A stretch of 56,100 nucleotides of DNA from Mycobacterium kyorinense (GTDB taxonomy: Bacteria > Actinomycetota > Actinomycetes > Mycobacteriales > Mycobacteriaceae). Position numbers and translations under genes: made by a program. The notes beneath the pieces were generated by a model. It did not search any database and was not told the origin of the DNA. It was given only the letters and a program-made list of their open reading frames with translations. Location of the stretch: positions 1 through 56,100 of the forward strand of contig NZ_LQPE01000020.1 in assembly GCF_002101735.1 (NCBI RefSeq), written 5' to 3'. Position 1 is the first letter of the stretch. Each line of letters begins with the position of its first letter. This document shows, piece by piece, positions 35,319 through 45,620 of this stretch.

Positions 35319-37130
35319 TCCGATATTGTCGGGTCGCCGAGGTTGTGCCGGCCCGGTGTTCAGCCCCGCCTTCGCTTCGCGCGCGACGTCGACTTCTTGG
35401 CCGTCGCGCGGCTGCTCCTCGCCGGCCGTCGGCTGCGGGGGAGGTTGCCCCTTGCGCAGGGTGGCTAATAGTTCGCGGTACGGACCCACGAGATAGACCG
35501 TGTCGCCGGCGCGCAGGTGCGCATCGCGCCGCGGGTGCAGCGTGACCGGTGTGTTCGGCCGGGTGATCGCGATGACCCGGGTATCGGTGGACAGTTCGAA
35601 CATCCGCAGCCCATCGAGTTCGCTGCCCGCGGCGACGTGCATACCGCCGACCACAAAGGAACTCTGTCCCACCGAAAACGTGCCCAGCACCTTCAGGCCC
35701 ATCGCGGCGCCGATGAACCACGGCGCGGCCAACTCGACTGTCGAGCGGACGTTTTCGAAACCGAACCGCTGGGCGACTGCGAAGCCGAGCGTGCGGTCGT
35801 AGACCCGCAGCACCAGCGGGACCTCAGTCCGGTAGACGTCGGGCGTGACCGGGGTCCCCAGCATCTTGACCAGCACGATCCCGGTTTCGATGTTGACCAT
35901 GTCGTCGCGGGTCAGCACGGCCACTGCCCGGGCACAATCGACGCGCGCTGATTCCAGGGTCTCGCGCAGTGTCGCGTCCCCGAAGATCACGGGCACATCG
36001 AGTTTCGCGGCGGACGTCAGGAAGCGGTTGTTCTCGTCGCGCTCGATCACCGCGACGTCGTAGCCGGCGCCGACCAGATCGCTGACGACACGCATGCCGA
36101 GCGCGCTCAGCCCCACCACGATGATGTGGTTGCGCAAATGGCGCACCTGCCGCCGTCCGGCCGAACGCAGGAACCGCTGCGAAAGCAGGAGATCGGCAAT
36201 GAACGCCACCAGCAGAGCGGTGGTGGTGACGCCGGCGAACATCATCGCTGCGGCCACCAGACGCAGCCAGGTGGGCTGTTGGAGGAAGCTGTAGTCGCCG
36301 TAGCCAGTGGTGGTGATCGTCTCGGTGCTGAAATAGAACGCGTCCACCCAATTCATCCCTGGACTCAGGTAGGCATAGCGCAACAACACCGTCGAGCAGG
36401 CCAGCAGCAGCAGCACGGTGGCCATCGTGGGATAGAAAAGCGGGTTGACCTCGTCGCGCAGCACGCGCACCGCGTCCAGCGCGCGGCGCAGCCGATTCCG
36501 GCGCGCCCGAGTGACGGTCGGTTGGGGCACCCTGATGCCCTGGGTGGCCAGCTCGTCGGCGGTGCCGATCATCGCGGTCCAGTCGCCGGCGTGCACGTGC
36601 AGATCACGTCCCGGACATACGTCCACCTCACCCGGGGTGGGTGAGTTCTCGCCGTGGATCACCGCTACCGGGGCGAGGTCGCTGTAGAGCTCGCGTAAGG
36701 TCGCGTCGCGGGTGGCCTCGCCGCACGAGACGACGAAGGTTATGCCGGCCGCATCGAACGGGTGCGTCGTGTGCTCCAGACACGCCTCGACGACGGCCGG
36801 CGCCGCGAGGTCGGCGACGTCGAGAATGGCGCCCGGCCCGTTGTTGAGGGCCACCGCTTCCCGCAGCACGTCGTTGGCCACCCGCGCGACCACCCGCGCG
36901 TCTGGATTGGCTTTCCTTGCCAGCAACGCGATTTCGAGGTTCGTCGCGTCGTCATCCCCGGCGCAGACCACAGCCAAAGCTTGGGTGATATCAGCGGCGG
37001 CGAGGACGCGTTCGGTGTCGGCGATTTCGGTGTCGGGGAGTTTGACGATTTTCGCGCCGGCGCTTTTCAACTCCTCGATGATCGTTGTCGCCAGGGGGTC
37101 GTCACCGCTGACGATGATGTGCTGCGACAT
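35313..37130 (-). CDS. K+ channel with two RCK/TrkA domains
   Basis: A 605-residue protein: an amino-terminal RCK (TrkA-N-like) domain (about 1-215), a two-helix pore with the selectivity filter TTTGYGDY (about 273-280), and a second TrkA-N domain starting at about 330 (HIIVVGLSALGMRVVSDLVG) with a TrkA-C-like end (SELDGLRMFELSTDTRVIAI). It should conduct K+ across the cytoplasmic membrane, gated by nucleotide or ligand binding to the RCK domains. It lies downstream of kdpE on the same strand with about 140 bases between, so it may have its own promoter; a weak KdpE-like half-site (CGTAAAG, near 37195-37201) is there. Confidence 0.9.
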   Translation of the reverse strand: MSQHIIVSGDDPLATTIIEELKSAGAKIVKLPDTEIADTERVLAAADITQALAVVCAGDDDATNLEIALLARKANPDARVVARVANDVLREAVALNNGPGAILDVADLAAPAVVEACLEHTTHPFDAAGITFVVSCGEATRDATLRELYSDLAPVAVIHGENSPTPGEVDVCPGRDLHVHAGDWTAMIGTADELATQGIRVPQPTVTRARRNRLRRALDAVRVLRDEVNPLFYPTMATVLLLLACSTVLLRYAYLSPGMNWVDAFYFSTETITTTGYGDYSFLQQPTWLRLVAAAMMFAGVTTTALLVAFIADLLLSQRFLRSAGRRQVRHLRNHIIVVGLSALGMRVVSDLVGAGYDVAVIERDENNRFLTSAAKLDVPVIFGDATLRETLESARVDCARAVAVLTRDDMVNIETGIVLVKMLGTPVTPDVYRTEVPLVLRVYDRTLGFAVAQRFGFENVRSTVELAAPWFIGAAMGLKVLGTFSVGQSSFVVGGMHVAAGSELDGLRMFELSTDTRVIAITRPNTPVTLHPRRDAHLRAGDTVYLVGPYRELLATLRKGQPPPQPTAGEEQPRDGQEVDVAREAKAGLNTGPAQPRRPDNIGR

Positions 37131-37273
37131 GCTCTCGTCCGATGCTCGGAAGATCCGATCGTAATTGCGTCGAGCATTTCAGTGGGAACCGCGGCTTTAC
37201 GTCCCCCATAAAACACCCATTTCTGCCTGAACTACTGGTAACTATAAAGGGACTCGGCGGGGTTATGAGTCGA

Positions 37274-37954
37274 TCACGCCTCGAAGCGGTATCCCATGCC
37301 CGCTTCGGTCAGCAGATGGACGGGCCGCGACGGGTCATCCTCGAGCTTGCGCCGCAACTGCGCCAAGTAGACACGCAGGTAGTGGGTTTCGGTGGCATAG
37401 GCAGGTCCCCACACCTCCTTGAGAAGTTCCTCGCGGCCGACCAGCTTGCCCCGATTGCGCACCAAGACTTCGAGCATGCCCCACTCGGTGGGGGTCAGGT
37501 GCACTTCGGCTCCGTTCTTGGTGACCTTTTTGGCAGCGAGATCCACTGTGAACGAGTCTGTTTCGACTACCGGCTGGTCGATTTCGGACGCCGCGGCGTT
37601 ACGGCGCACCGCGGCGCGCAGCCGCGCAAGGAACTCGTCCATGCCGAACGGTTTGGTCACATAGTCGTCGGCTCCGGCGTCGAGTGCCTCGACCTTGTCC
37701 GACGAGTCGGTGCGCGCCGACAGCACGATGACCGGTGCGCTGAGCCAGCCCCGCAATCCTGCCAGCACTTCGATGCCTGAGATGTCGGGCAGACCGAGGT
37801 CGAGGATCACCACGTCCGGGCGGTGTTCGGCAGCGGCGCGCAGCGCACCGGCTCCAGTGGCCGCGGTGACGACCTCGTAGCCACGCACCGACAGGTTGAT
37901 CCGCAGCGCCCGCAGGATGTGCGGCTCGTCGTCGATCACCAGGACGCGGGTCAT
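37274..37954 (-). CDS. kdpE: Response regulator KdpE
   Basis: A 226-residue OmpR/PhoB-class regulator. The receiver domain is residues about 1-120, with the phospho-acceptor Asp in VVILDLGLPDISG and the conserved Lys in YVTKPFGMDEFLA. The winged-helix DNA-binding domain is about 130-226 (VHLTPTEWGMLEVLVRNRGK, TETHYLRVYLAQLRRKLEDD). It activates kdp transcription when KdpD senses low K+. It overlaps kdpD by four bases. Its class binds direct repeats with an 11-base period, like those found in this window. Confidence 0.95.
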   Translation of the reverse strand: MTRVLVIDDEPHILRALRINLSVRGYEVVTAATGAGALRAAAEHRPDVVILDLGLPDISGIEVLAGLRGWLSAPVIVLSARTDSSDKVEALDAGADDYVTKPFGMDEFLARLRAAVRRNAAASEIDQPVVETDSFTVDLAAKKVTKNGAEVHLTPTEWGMLEVLVRNRGKLVGREELLKEVWGPAYATETHYLRVYLAQLRRKLEDDPSRPVHLLTEAGMGYRFEA

Positions 37955-40515
37955 TGGCCGTCTCCCGGTGCGGCCAGATCCACGACGACGGTCAGTCCGC
38001 CGCCAGGTGTGTCGGTTGCCTGGATGGTGCCGCCCATCGCCTCGACGAATCCCCGTGCCACCGACAGTCCCAGGCCGACGCCGGTGGTGTTGTCGTGGTC
38101 TCCCGCCCGCTGGAAAGGTTCGAACAGTCGTTCCTCGGCGCCGCGCGGGACGCCGGGGCCTTCGTCGATCACGTTGATCAGGACGCGGTCGCCGACCCGG
38201 CCGGCGTTGACCCGGACGACGCAGTTCGGTGCGTAGCGCAACGCGTTGTCGATCAGATTGGCCAGCACGCGTTCGAGCAAGCCGGCGTCGGCCATCACGA
38301 CGGAGCCGTTGACGTCCACCTTGACACGGTCGATGCCCGACCGGAAGAACCCCGTCGCGCCCTTGCCGATACTGACCAGAGCGCGCTGCACCGTCTCCTC
38401 CAGGTAGACCCGGCGCAACTCGGGATGGATCACGCCGGCGGCCAGCCGCGACGAGTCGAGCAGGTTGCCGACCAGCGCGGTGAGCTGGTCGATGGATTCC
38501 TCGATGGTGGCAAGCAATTCGGCGGTGTCCTCGGCGGAGAAGTCGATGTCCTCGGCTCGCAGGCTCGACACCGCCACCTTGGCCGCCGCCAACGGAGTCC
38601 GCAGGTCGTGGCTGACCGCGGACAGCAACGAACGTCGCAGCTCGTCGGCCCGCCCGATGGCTTCCGCCCTGCCGGCTTCCTCGGCCAGCTCGCGCTGCTT
38701 GATCAGACCCGCGGCCTGCTTGGCCACCGCAGACAGCACCCGTCGGTCTCGGGCGGCCAGCTTCCTGCCGGCCATCAGCATCCAGAACTCGTCGTCGCCC
38801 ACCTCGATCGCCGTGTCGGCGGAATCAACTGTCACACAAGGATCTTTCCCAACCGACGCGACAATGTCGGTTCGGACCTGGCCGTCGTCGGTGTATTCGC
38901 GCAACATGCTGACCGATCGTTGGGAGTAGGTCTCACGCACCCGTTCCAGCAGTGTCTCAAGGTCCGCCCCGCGCAGCACCGCGCCGGCGAACAGCGTCAG
39001 TAGTTCCGCCTCCTGAGATGCCCGCCCGGCCTCTCGGGCCCGCTTGGCGGCACCGTCGACCAGAACGGCCACCGCCACCGCGACCACCAGCAGCACCAGT
39101 TCGGTCACAGCGGCGTCCGGCTCGGCGATGGTGAAGCTGTGTCGCGGAGCGGTCAGGTAGTAGTTCAGCAGCAGACCCGACAACACCGCCGAAAGTGCCG
39201 CCGGCGCAACACCACCGAGCAGCGCCACCACCAGCACGCCGACGAAGAACAGCGCGCTCGACCCGCTGGTGGTGAGGAACGAGTCCAGCCAGGCCAGGGT
39301 GACCGCGCAGATAGCGGACGGGACCACGACGGCGGCCAGCCAGGAGGCGGCACGCCGTTCCCGGGGCGACACCGAGGCGGTCCGAAAGCCCCGCTTGGAC
39401 TCCTCATGGGTGACGATGTGCACGTCGATCTTGCCGGACTCGTGGAGCACCCGCGCGCCGATGCCTTCGTCGAAGATGCGGGCCCAGCGCGACCGGCGTG
39501 ACGAACCGATCACCAGCTGGGTGGCGTTCATTTCGCGGGCGAAATCCAGCAGCGCCGCAGGCACGTCGTCGCCGGCCACGATGTGCATCGACGCATCGAG
39601 GCTGACCGCCAGCTCGCGGATCTTGCCTATCCGCGACGCCGACGAGCCGGCGAGTCCGTCACCGCGCAGGACGTGCAGCACCATGAGTTCGGCGCTGGAC
39701 TTGGTGGCGATCCGGGATGCTCGCCGCACCAACGTCTCCGATTCCGGTCCGCCGGTGACAGCGACGACGACGCGCTCGCGCGCTTCCCAGGTGTCGGTGA
39801 TGCGTTTGTCCGCGCGGTATTTGGCCAACGCGGCATCCACCTGGTCCGCCAGCCACAGCAGTGCGAGTTCCCTTAGCGCGGTGAGGTTTCCGCTGCGGAA
39901 GTAGTTGGACAGCGCCGCATCGACCTTCTCCGGCGCGTAGACGTTGCCGTGGGAAAGCCTGCGCCGCAATGCTTCCGGTGCAATATCGATGAGTTCGATC
40001 TGCGAGGCCTGCCGCACGATCGAATCCGGGACCGTTTCCTGTTGCACGATCCCGGTGATCTGGGCGACGACGTCGTTGAGGCTCTCCAGGTGCTGGATAT
40101 TCACGGTGGAGATCACGGTGATACCGGCGTTGAGCAGTTCCTCGACGTCTTGCCATCGCTTTTGGTTCTTGCTGCCGGGCGTGTTCGTATGGGCCAGCTC
40201 GTCGACCAGCACCACCTGGGGACGGCGTGCCAGCACCGCCGCCACGTCGAGCTCGGGGAAGCGGGTGCCCCGATACTCGATATAGCGGGGCGGCACCATC
40301 TCGATTCCGTCGAGCAACTCCGCGGTTTTGCGCCGCCCATGCGTCTCCACGATCGCCGCGACCAGATCAGTGCCGCGTTCCAACCGTCGGTGCGCCTCTC
40401 CCAGCATCGCGTACGTCTTACCGACTCCGGGTGCTGCGCCCAGGTAGATACGCAGATCTCCGCGTTTGGGACGATGGTCGAGGACGCTCACGTCAACATC
40501 ATCCACCTGTTGCAT
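37951..40515 (-). CDS. kdpD: Sensor histidine kinase KdpD
   Basis: An 854-residue membrane sensor. The amino-terminal KdpD domain has a Walker A motif GAAPGVGKT (26-34), followed by a UspA-like domain (about 245-370), four membrane helices (about 390-490), a GAF-like linker, and the kinase core with the H box AVSHDLRTPLAA (about 635), N box LIDNALRYAP and G boxes DEGPGVP and GVGLGLSVARGF. It senses K+ limitation or turgor and phosphorylates KdpE. It touches kdpC by one base and overlaps kdpE, so kdpFABCDE is one operon here. Confidence 0.95.
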   Translation of the reverse strand: MQQVDDVDVSVLDHRPKRGDLRIYLGAAPGVGKTYAMLGEAHRRLERGTDLVAAIVETHGRRKTAELLDGIEMVPPRYIEYRGTRFPELDVAAVLARRPQVVLVDELAHTNTPGSKNQKRWQDVEELLNAGITVISTVNIQHLESLNDVVAQITGIVQQETVPDSIVRQASQIELIDIAPEALRRRLSHGNVYAPEKVDAALSNYFRSGNLTALRELALLWLADQVDAALAKYRADKRITDTWEARERVVVAVTGGPESETLVRRASRIATKSSAELMVLHVLRGDGLAGSSASRIGKIRELAVSLDASMHIVAGDDVPAALLDFAREMNATQLVIGSSRRSRWARIFDEGIGARVLHESGKIDVHIVTHEESKRGFRTASVSPRERRAASWLAAVVVPSAICAVTLAWLDSFLTTSGSSALFFVGVLVVALLGGVAPAALSAVLSGLLLNYYLTAPRHSFTIAEPDAAVTELVLLVVAVAVAVLVDGAAKRAREAGRASQEAELLTLFAGAVLRGADLETLLERVRETYSQRSVSMLREYTDDGQVRTDIVASVGKDPCVTVDSADTAIEVGDDEFWMLMAGRKLAARDRRVLSAVAKQAAGLIKQRELAEEAGRAEAIGRADELRRSLLSAVSHDLRTPLAAAKVAVSSLRAEDIDFSAEDTAELLATIEESIDQLTALVGNLLDSSRLAAGVIHPELRRVYLEETVQRALVSIGKGATGFFRSGIDRVKVDVNGSVVMADAGLLERVLANLIDNALRYAPNCVVRVNAGRVGDRVLINVIDEGPGVPRGAEERLFEPFQRAGDHDNTTGVGLGLSVARGFVEAMGGTIQATDTPGGGLTVVVDLAAPGDGQ

Positions 40516-41390
40516 CAGCCGGCGACCCGATACTTCCGGTCGAGTTCCAGGTTGAGTGCCAGCACGTTGACTCGCGGCTCGCCGAAAACCCCGAGATCGC
40601 GGCCGCGCAGGTTATCCCGCACCGCATCGCGGACAGCAGCGGGGCTGATGTGGCGCGCCCGGGCTACCCGCGCGACCTGAATCTCCGCATACGCGGGGGA
40701 GATGTCCGGGTCGAGGCCGCTGCCGCTGGCGGTGACGGCGTCCGCCGGCACCGCGGGATTGTCGGGAGCGGCGCCCCGGATCGGCACGATCTGGCCGATC
40801 GAGTAGTCCTCGCCGGGCTTGGCGCACTCGACCGCGACGCCGTCGTAGGTCTGTCGGAACGGCCGGCGGCTGATGGGGCAAGGCTCGTTGACGCTGACCA
40901 CCCGCGTCGGGTGGACCACGTTGCCCCGTGAATCACGCGGACCGATCACCGACAGCACGGCGCCGACGCCGCCGGCGGTGCAGAACGGGCGTAATCCGTC
41001 GACCCCTTCGAGCTCGCCAACCGCCTTGCTGCGCGTACACACCTGCGTGAGCAGGCTGGGCCTGGCCACCGTGTCGACGATGCTTTCCGGGCCGAGGTTG
41101 CTGCCGCCGCTGGCCGTCGGGTCGTAGCCGTCACCGGCCGCCGAGGGCCGGGACTGGAAGTACTGCGGCAGCGGTTTGCCGTCGTTGTCGGTGAACGACT
41201 GGCCGATCAGCTTGCTGCCCACGGGTTTGCCGCCGACCCGGATGATCGAGCCCTGCGCCTTGCCGCTCAGTCCGGGCAGCTGCGCCACCAGCCAGACCGT
41301 CAGCGGATATGCGACACCGAGGAGCACGGTGAAGACGAGCAGTGCGCGTAACGCGGCCCAGTGCCGGCGCACCAGATTGCCGAAACTCAT
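40515..41390 (-). CDS. kdpC: K+-transporting ATPase subunit KdpC with large insertion
   Basis: A 291-residue KdpC, about 100 residues longer than E. coli KdpC (190). The membrane helix (about 15-35), the DGYDPTASGGSNLGP motif (about 87-101) and the conserved carboxyl part (DAVTASGSGLDPDISPAYAE, FGEPRVNVLALNLELD) are intact. Between them, residues about 103-213 are extra and contain four cysteines (118, 137, 171, 189) that could form disulfides outside the membrane. KdpC supports K+ transfer in the KdpFABC complex. The insertion has no function I can name. It follows kdpB with one base between. Confidence 0.92.
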   Translation of the reverse strand: MSFGNLVRRHWAALRALLVFTVLLGVAYPLTVWLVAQLPGLSGKAQGSIIRVGGKPVGSKLIGQSFTDNDGKPLPQYFQSRPSAAGDGYDPTASGGSNLGPESIVDTVARPSLLTQVCTRSKAVGELEGVDGLRPFCTAGGVGAVLSVIGPRDSRGNVVHPTRVVSVNEPCPISRRPFRQTYDGVAVECAKPGEDYSIGQIVPIRGAAPDNPAVPADAVTASGSGLDPDISPAYAEIQVARVARARHISPAAVRDAVRDNLRGRDLGVFGEPRVNVLALNLELDRKYRVAG

Positions 41391-41391
41391 T

Positions 41392-43551
41392 TCACGCCAT
41401 CCCCGGAAGCAGTTGCACCACTAAGTCGATCAGCTTGATGCCGACGAACGGGGTGACGATCCCGCCGAGCCCGTACACATAGAGGTTGCGGCTGAGCAGT
41501 TTTGATGCGCTGCTCGGCGTGTACCGAACACCGCGGAGCGCCAACGGGATCAGCGCGGCGATGATCACCGCGTTGAAGATGACTGCCGACAGGATCGCCG
41601 ACTCCGGGCTGTGCAGCCGCATGACGTTGATCAGGTCCAGTCCCGGGAAGATCGCGACGAACATCGCCGGGATGATGGCGAAGTATTTGGCGATGTCGTT
41701 GGCGATCGAAAACGTGGTCAGCGCTCCGCGGGTGATCAGGAGTTGCTTGCCGATCTCCACGATCTCGATGAGCTTGGTGGGGTCGGAGTCCAAATCCACC
41801 ATGTTGCCGGCTTCCTTGGCCGCGGTGGTGCCGGTGTTCATCGCCACCCCGACGTCGGCCTGGGCCAGCGCCGGCGCGTCGTTGGTGCCGTCACCGGTCA
41901 TCGCGACCAGGCGGCCGCCTTCCTGCTCACGCTTGATCAGCACCAGCTTGTCTTCGGGCGTGGCCTCGGCGAGGAAGTCGTCGACGCCAGCCTCCTCGGC
42001 AATTGCTTTCGCGGTCAACGGATTATCGCCGGTGATCATCACGGTGCGGATGCCCATCCGCCGCATGGCGTCGAACCGGTCCCGCATCCCCTGCTTGACC
42101 ACGTCCTTGAGGTGAATGACACCGAGCACTCCCGCGGTCTTTCCCGCGGGCCCGTTCGAGACCTCGCCCACCACCAACGGGGTCCCTCCGGCGGCGGCGA
42201 TGCCGTCGACGATCTCACCGAGTTCACGGGGAATGGCGCCGCCCTGGCAGCGGACCCAGTCCGCGACAGAGCTGGCTGCCCCCTTACGCAACTGCCGCCC
42301 GTCGATGTCGACACCCGACATGCGGGTCACCGCAGTGAATTCGACCCAGGAAGCGTTGGCGAGCTCTCCCGCGGTGCGCGCCCGCAACCCGTAGGCCTCT
42401 TTGGCATAGACGACAACGGAGCGGCCTTCCGGCGTTTCGTCGGCCAGGCTGGACAGTTGAGCGGCATCCGCAAGCTGATCGGCCGTCACCCCGATGACAG
42501 GAATGAATTCCGCGGCCTCCCGGCTGCCGAGCGTGATCGTTCCGGTTTTGTCCAGCAGCAATGTGTTGACGTCGCCGGCCGCCTCGACCGCGCGCCCGGA
42601 CATCGCCAGCACGTTGCGCTGGACCAGCCGGTCCATGCCGGCAATGCCGATGGCCGAGAGCAGCGCGCCGATCGTGGTGGGGATCAGGCACACCAGCAGC
42701 GCGACGAGGACGATGCCTGTGACCCCGTTCCCGTCCAGGGCTTGGGTGTCCGGGACTCCGGGGTTGTTGGCCTTGGAGTAGATCGCCAGTGGCTGCAGCG
42801 TCGCCACCGCGAACACGAAGATGATGGTCAGCGCCGCGAGCAAGATGTTCAGCGCGATCTCGTTCGGGGTCTTCTGCCGGTTGGCGCCCTCGACCAGCGC
42901 GATCATCCGGTCGACGAAGCTTTGGCCGGGCTTTTGGGTGATCTTGACCACGATGCGATCCGAGAGCACGGTAGTCCCGCCGGTCACCGCCGAACGATCC
43001 CCGCCGGACTCCCGGATAACCGGTGCCGATTCGCCGGTGATCGCCGATTCGTCAACCGACGCAATGCCTTCCACCACATCTCCGTCGCCGGGAATGATCT
43101 GGCCGGCCTCGACGACGACGATGTCGCCTTGTTGCAGCAGCGGGGCGGGGACGCGCTCTTCGACGACGGGTGCGCCGGGCGTCCAATTGCGCAGCCGGCG
43201 TGCGACGGTGTCGGCCTTGGACTTTCGCAGCGCATCGGCCTGTGCTTTGCCTCGCCCCTCGGCGACCGCCTCGGCCAGGTTGGCGAAGACCACCGTCAGC
43301 CACAGCCAGAACACGGTCAGCCAGCCGAACCAGCTGGGTTCGCTGATCGCCAGCACGGTCGACCACACCGCACCGATCTCGACGATGAACATCACCGGGT
43401 TGCGCCACAGGGTGCGGGGATCCAGCTTTCGCAGCGCTCCCGGCAGTGACTTCACCAACATCGTGGGGTCGAGCAGGCCGCCCTGAACAGGCGCCACCGA
43501 TCCACCGGATGCGTGCGGCGCCGCAGTTGAATCGATTGTGGGCGAGAGCAT
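41392..43551 (-). CDS. kdpB: K+-transporting ATPase subunit KdpB (P-type ATPase)
   Basis: The catalytic P-type ATPase subunit, about 719 residues. The phosphorylation site [11 protein letters not shown] (Asp about 333), the TGES loop in [12 protein letters not shown] and the hinge [18 protein letters not shown] are all present. It hydrolyses ATP to drive K+ through KdpA. The ATG at 43551 is preferred because AAGGGA lies before it and kdpA ends one base upstream; a TTG at 43572 would extend it by seven residues into kdpA. Confidence 0.96.
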   Translation of the reverse strand: MLSPTIDSTAAPHASGGSVAPVQGGLLDPTMLVKSLPGALRKLDPRTLWRNPVMFIVEIGAVWSTVLAISEPSWFGWLTVFWLWLTVVFANLAEAVAEGRGKAQADALRKSKADTVARRLRNWTPGAPVVEERVPAPLLQQGDIVVVEAGQIIPGDGDVVEGIASVDESAITGESAPVIRESGGDRSAVTGGTTVLSDRIVVKITQKPGQSFVDRMIALVEGANRQKTPNEIALNILLAALTIIFVFAVATLQPLAIYSKANNPGVPDTQALDGNGVTGIVLVALLVCLIPTTIGALLSAIGIAGMDRLVQRNVLAMSGRAVEAAGDVNTLLLDKTGTITLGSREAAEFIPVIGVTADQLADAAQLSSLADETPEGRSVVVYAKEAYGLRARTAGELANASWVEFTAVTRMSGVDIDGRQLRKGAASSVADWVRCQGGAIPRELGEIVDGIAAAGGTPLVVGEVSNGPAGKTAGVLGVIHLKDVVKQGMRDRFDAMRRMGIRTVMITGDNPLTAKAIAEEAGVDDFLAEATPEDKLVLIKREQEGGRLVAMTGDGTNDAPALAQADVGVAMNTGTTAAKEAGNMVDLDSDPTKLIEIVEIGKQLLITRGALTTFSIANDIAKYFAIIPAMFVAIFPGLDLINVMRLHSPESAILSAVIFNAVIIAALIPLALRGVRYTPSSASKLLSRNLYVYGLGGIVTPFVGIKLIDLVVQLLPGMA

Positions 43552-43552
43552 C

Positions 43553-45223
43553 TCAGTGAATCCCTTCTGCAAGCGGCCCGAGTGCCAGCGCGGGAAGGAA
43601 AGTCAAGGCGACGAGGATGATCGTCACACCCACCACCAGGCCGACGAACTGCGGCTTGTGCGTGGGCAACGTGCCGAGGGACTCCGGCGTCGTACCCTGG
43701 CGGGCCAGCGACCCGGCCAGCGCGAGCAGCAGGATCATCGGCAGGAACCGGCCGAACGCCATCGCCAGGCCCAGCGCGGTGTTGTACCACGTTGTGTTGG
43801 CCGACAAGCCGGCGAAAGCCGAGCCGTTGTTGTTGGCCGCCGAGGTGAACGCGTACAGCACCTCCGCGAGGCCGTGCGGGCCGGCATTGGCCATCTGGGC
43901 GCGCTCTTGCGGCAGCGCCATCGCGATCGCGGTGCCGAGCAACACGATGAGCGGAGTGACCAGGAAGTAGCTTGCCGCGAACTTGATCTCGCGCGGCGTG
44001 ATCTTCTTGCCGAGGTACTCCGGCGTGCGGCCCACCATCAGCCCGGCGACGAACACGGTGATCACGGCCAGCACGAGGATGCCGTACAGGCCCGAACCCG
44101 TTCCGCCGGGCGCAACTTCACCGAGCTGCATGTTGAACATCGTGATCAGGCCGCCCAGGCTGGTGTACGAATCATGCGTGGAGTCGACGGCGCCCGTGGA
44201 CGTGAGTGTCGTTGCGTCGGCAAAGATTGCGGAGTCGGCAACCCCGAAACGCTGCTCGACCCCCTCGTTGGCGGCGCCCACCGCATTCGGGACCGTGCCG
44301 TGATGCTGCAGCTGAACCAGCATCATGACGGTGACGCTGATCGCGGCGATGGTGCCCATCACGGCGGCGATCGCGTAGCCCTGCCTTGTGTTGCCCACCA
44401 GGCGGCCGAAGGTGCGCGGCAAGGAGAAGCCGATGACCAGCAGCAGGAAGATCTCGACCCAGTTCGTCCACGTGGACGCGTTCTCGAACGGGTGCGCGGA
44501 GTTGGCGTTGTAGAAGCCGCCGCCGTTGGTGCCCAACAGCTTGATCACTTCCTGGCTGGCCACCGGACCACCGGTGATCGTCTGCTGCGAGCCGGCGAGC
44601 GTGGTGACCACCTGGTCGTTCAGGTGGAAGTTTTGGATGACGCCGCCGGCGACCAGAACCACGGCGCCGACGACGGAAATCGGCAGCAGGATCCGCAGCG
44701 TCCCGCGGACCAGGTCCACCCAGAAGTTGCCGAGTTCGCCGGTGCGCTTGCGGACGAATCCGCGCACGAATGCCACCGCGACCGCCATTCCGACCGCGGC
44801 GGACACGAAGTTCTGCACCGCCAAACCCGCCATCTGCACCAGATGGCCCTGGGTCGACTCACCGCTGTAGGCCTGCCAGTTGGTGTTGGTGACGAAGCTG
44901 ACGGCGGTGTTCCAGGCCAGCGACGCAGTCATCGGCGTGGCCGGGTCGTGCAGATGCAGCGGCAGCTTGCCCTGCACAAGCTGAAGCAGGAACAGGAACA
45001 CGATGCTGACCGCGGAGAACGCCAGAACGCTGCGAGCATAGCCTGCCCAGGACTGCTCGGACTTCGGGTTGGCGCCGATCAGACGATAGACGAATCGCTC
45101 TGCACGCCAATGCTTCTCGGAGCTATAGACCCGGTACATGTAGTCGCCGAGCGGCACGTGGACCACCGCCAGCGCCACTACCAGCAGCGCCAAAAACAGC
45201 AGACCCGCTGTGGTGGTGCTCAC
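43553..45223 (-). CDS. kdpA: K+-transporting ATPase subunit KdpA
   Basis: A 556-residue membrane channel-like subunit that binds and translocates K+. About ten membrane helices and the four filter-like loops of the SKT superfamily are visible ([72 protein letters not shown]). Its GTG overlaps the last base of the kdpF stop codon. The length is normal for the family. Confidence 0.96.
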   Translation of the reverse strand: MSTTTAGLLFLALLVVALAVVHVPLGDYMYRVYSSEKHWRAERFVYRLIGANPKSEQSWAGYARSVLAFSAVSIVFLFLLQLVQGKLPLHLHDPATPMTASLAWNTAVSFVTNTNWQAYSGESTQGHLVQMAGLAVQNFVSAAVGMAVAVAFVRGFVRKRTGELGNFWVDLVRGTLRILLPISVVGAVVLVAGGVIQNFHLNDQVVTTLAGSQQTITGGPVASQEVIKLLGTNGGGFYNANSAHPFENASTWTNWVEIFLLLVIGFSLPRTFGRLVGNTRQGYAIAAVMGTIAAISVTVMMLVQLQHHGTVPNAVGAANEGVEQRFGVADSAIFADATTLTSTGAVDSTHDSYTSLGGLITMFNMQLGEVAPGGTGSGLYGILVLAVITVFVAGLMVGRTPEYLGKKITPREIKFAASYFLVTPLIVLLGTAIAMALPQERAQMANAGPHGLAEVLYAFTSAANNNGSAFAGLSANTTWYNTALGLAMAFGRFLPMILLLALAGSLARQGTTPESLGTLPTHKPQFVGLVVGVTIILVALTFLPALALGPLAEGIH

Positions 45224-45312
45224 TAGAACCGTTCCGGAAAGAGCAGGGCCGCAACCAGTAACAGCGCGATGATGACGGCCAGTGCGAGGCCGATAGCGTT
45301 GGCGGGGCTCAC
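45223..45312 (-). CDS. kdpF: KdpF small subunit
   Basis: A 29-residue single-helix peptide, [20 protein letters not shown] continuing to LLFPERF, matching the usual KdpF ending FPE(R/K)F. It stabilises the KdpABC complex. The GTG start overlaps the stop of an even smaller upstream ORF (GTGA), and its TAG overlaps the kdpA start. Confidence 0.85.
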   Translation of the reverse strand: MSPANAIGLALAVIIALLLVAALLFPERF

Positions 45313-45392
45313 AGCCCCTCGACCAGCTTCAGCACCATGCCGAGCACGGCGAAGACCGCCACCGTCAGCAGCAGATAGACCACCACAGACAC
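45309..45392 (-). CDS. 27-residue membrane micropeptide upstream of kdpF
   Basis: A short [23 protein letters not shown] then LKLVEGL, forms one hydrophobic helix with a charged end. It has GGAG five bases before the GTG, and its stop overlaps the kdpF start. Similar small ORFs occur before kdpF in other actinobacteria, to my recollection. It may be an additional Kdp subunit or a leader that couples translation. Confidence 0.6.
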   Translation of the reverse strand: MSVVVYLLLTVAVFAVLGMVLKLVEGL

Positions 45393-45474
45393 ACCATCTC
45401 CGTTTCACTACCCGAGTCGTGCTCGGTCGGCTGCGCAGCACCTACTGGGCCCTCGGGGGATGAGGGCTGCAATG

Positions 45475-45526
45475 ACGCTAAGCCCGTTCGGTATCCAGAG
45501 CAGCAGCCCTTAACGCTTTCTTTACG
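45475..45526 (-). promoter_or_regulatory. KdpE-like direct repeat and -10 box before kdp operon
   Basis: On the minus strand CGTAAA-GAAAG-CGTTAA (plus 45510-45526) precedes TAGCGT (plus 45475-45480) by 29 bases. The start-site region CATTGCAG just downstream is shared with the KimA-like operon. This is the expected KdpE activation site for kdpFABCDE; the divergent CBS gene starts about 95 bases to the right. Confidence 0.7.
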
Positions 45527-45620
45527 GGTCGTGCTGCCCCGCTTACGGCCTGGCTCACGGAGCTCGCCGCGCGTACCGGCTGCGCTGCGTGCGCCCTGCC
45601 GCGGTAGTACCGTTCGCCCT

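Noticed and set aside
37185..37201. Possible KdpE-like site before the K+ channel gene
   Set aside because: Only one half-site (CGTAAAG) is intact and the distance to the nearest -10-like hexamer (21 bases) does not match the other three promoters; it is left as a weak remark.
43538..45226. 562-codon open frame opposite kdpA
   Set aside because: It is an exact antisense shadow of kdpA, rich in His, Gln and Arg with no hydrophobic or domain pattern.
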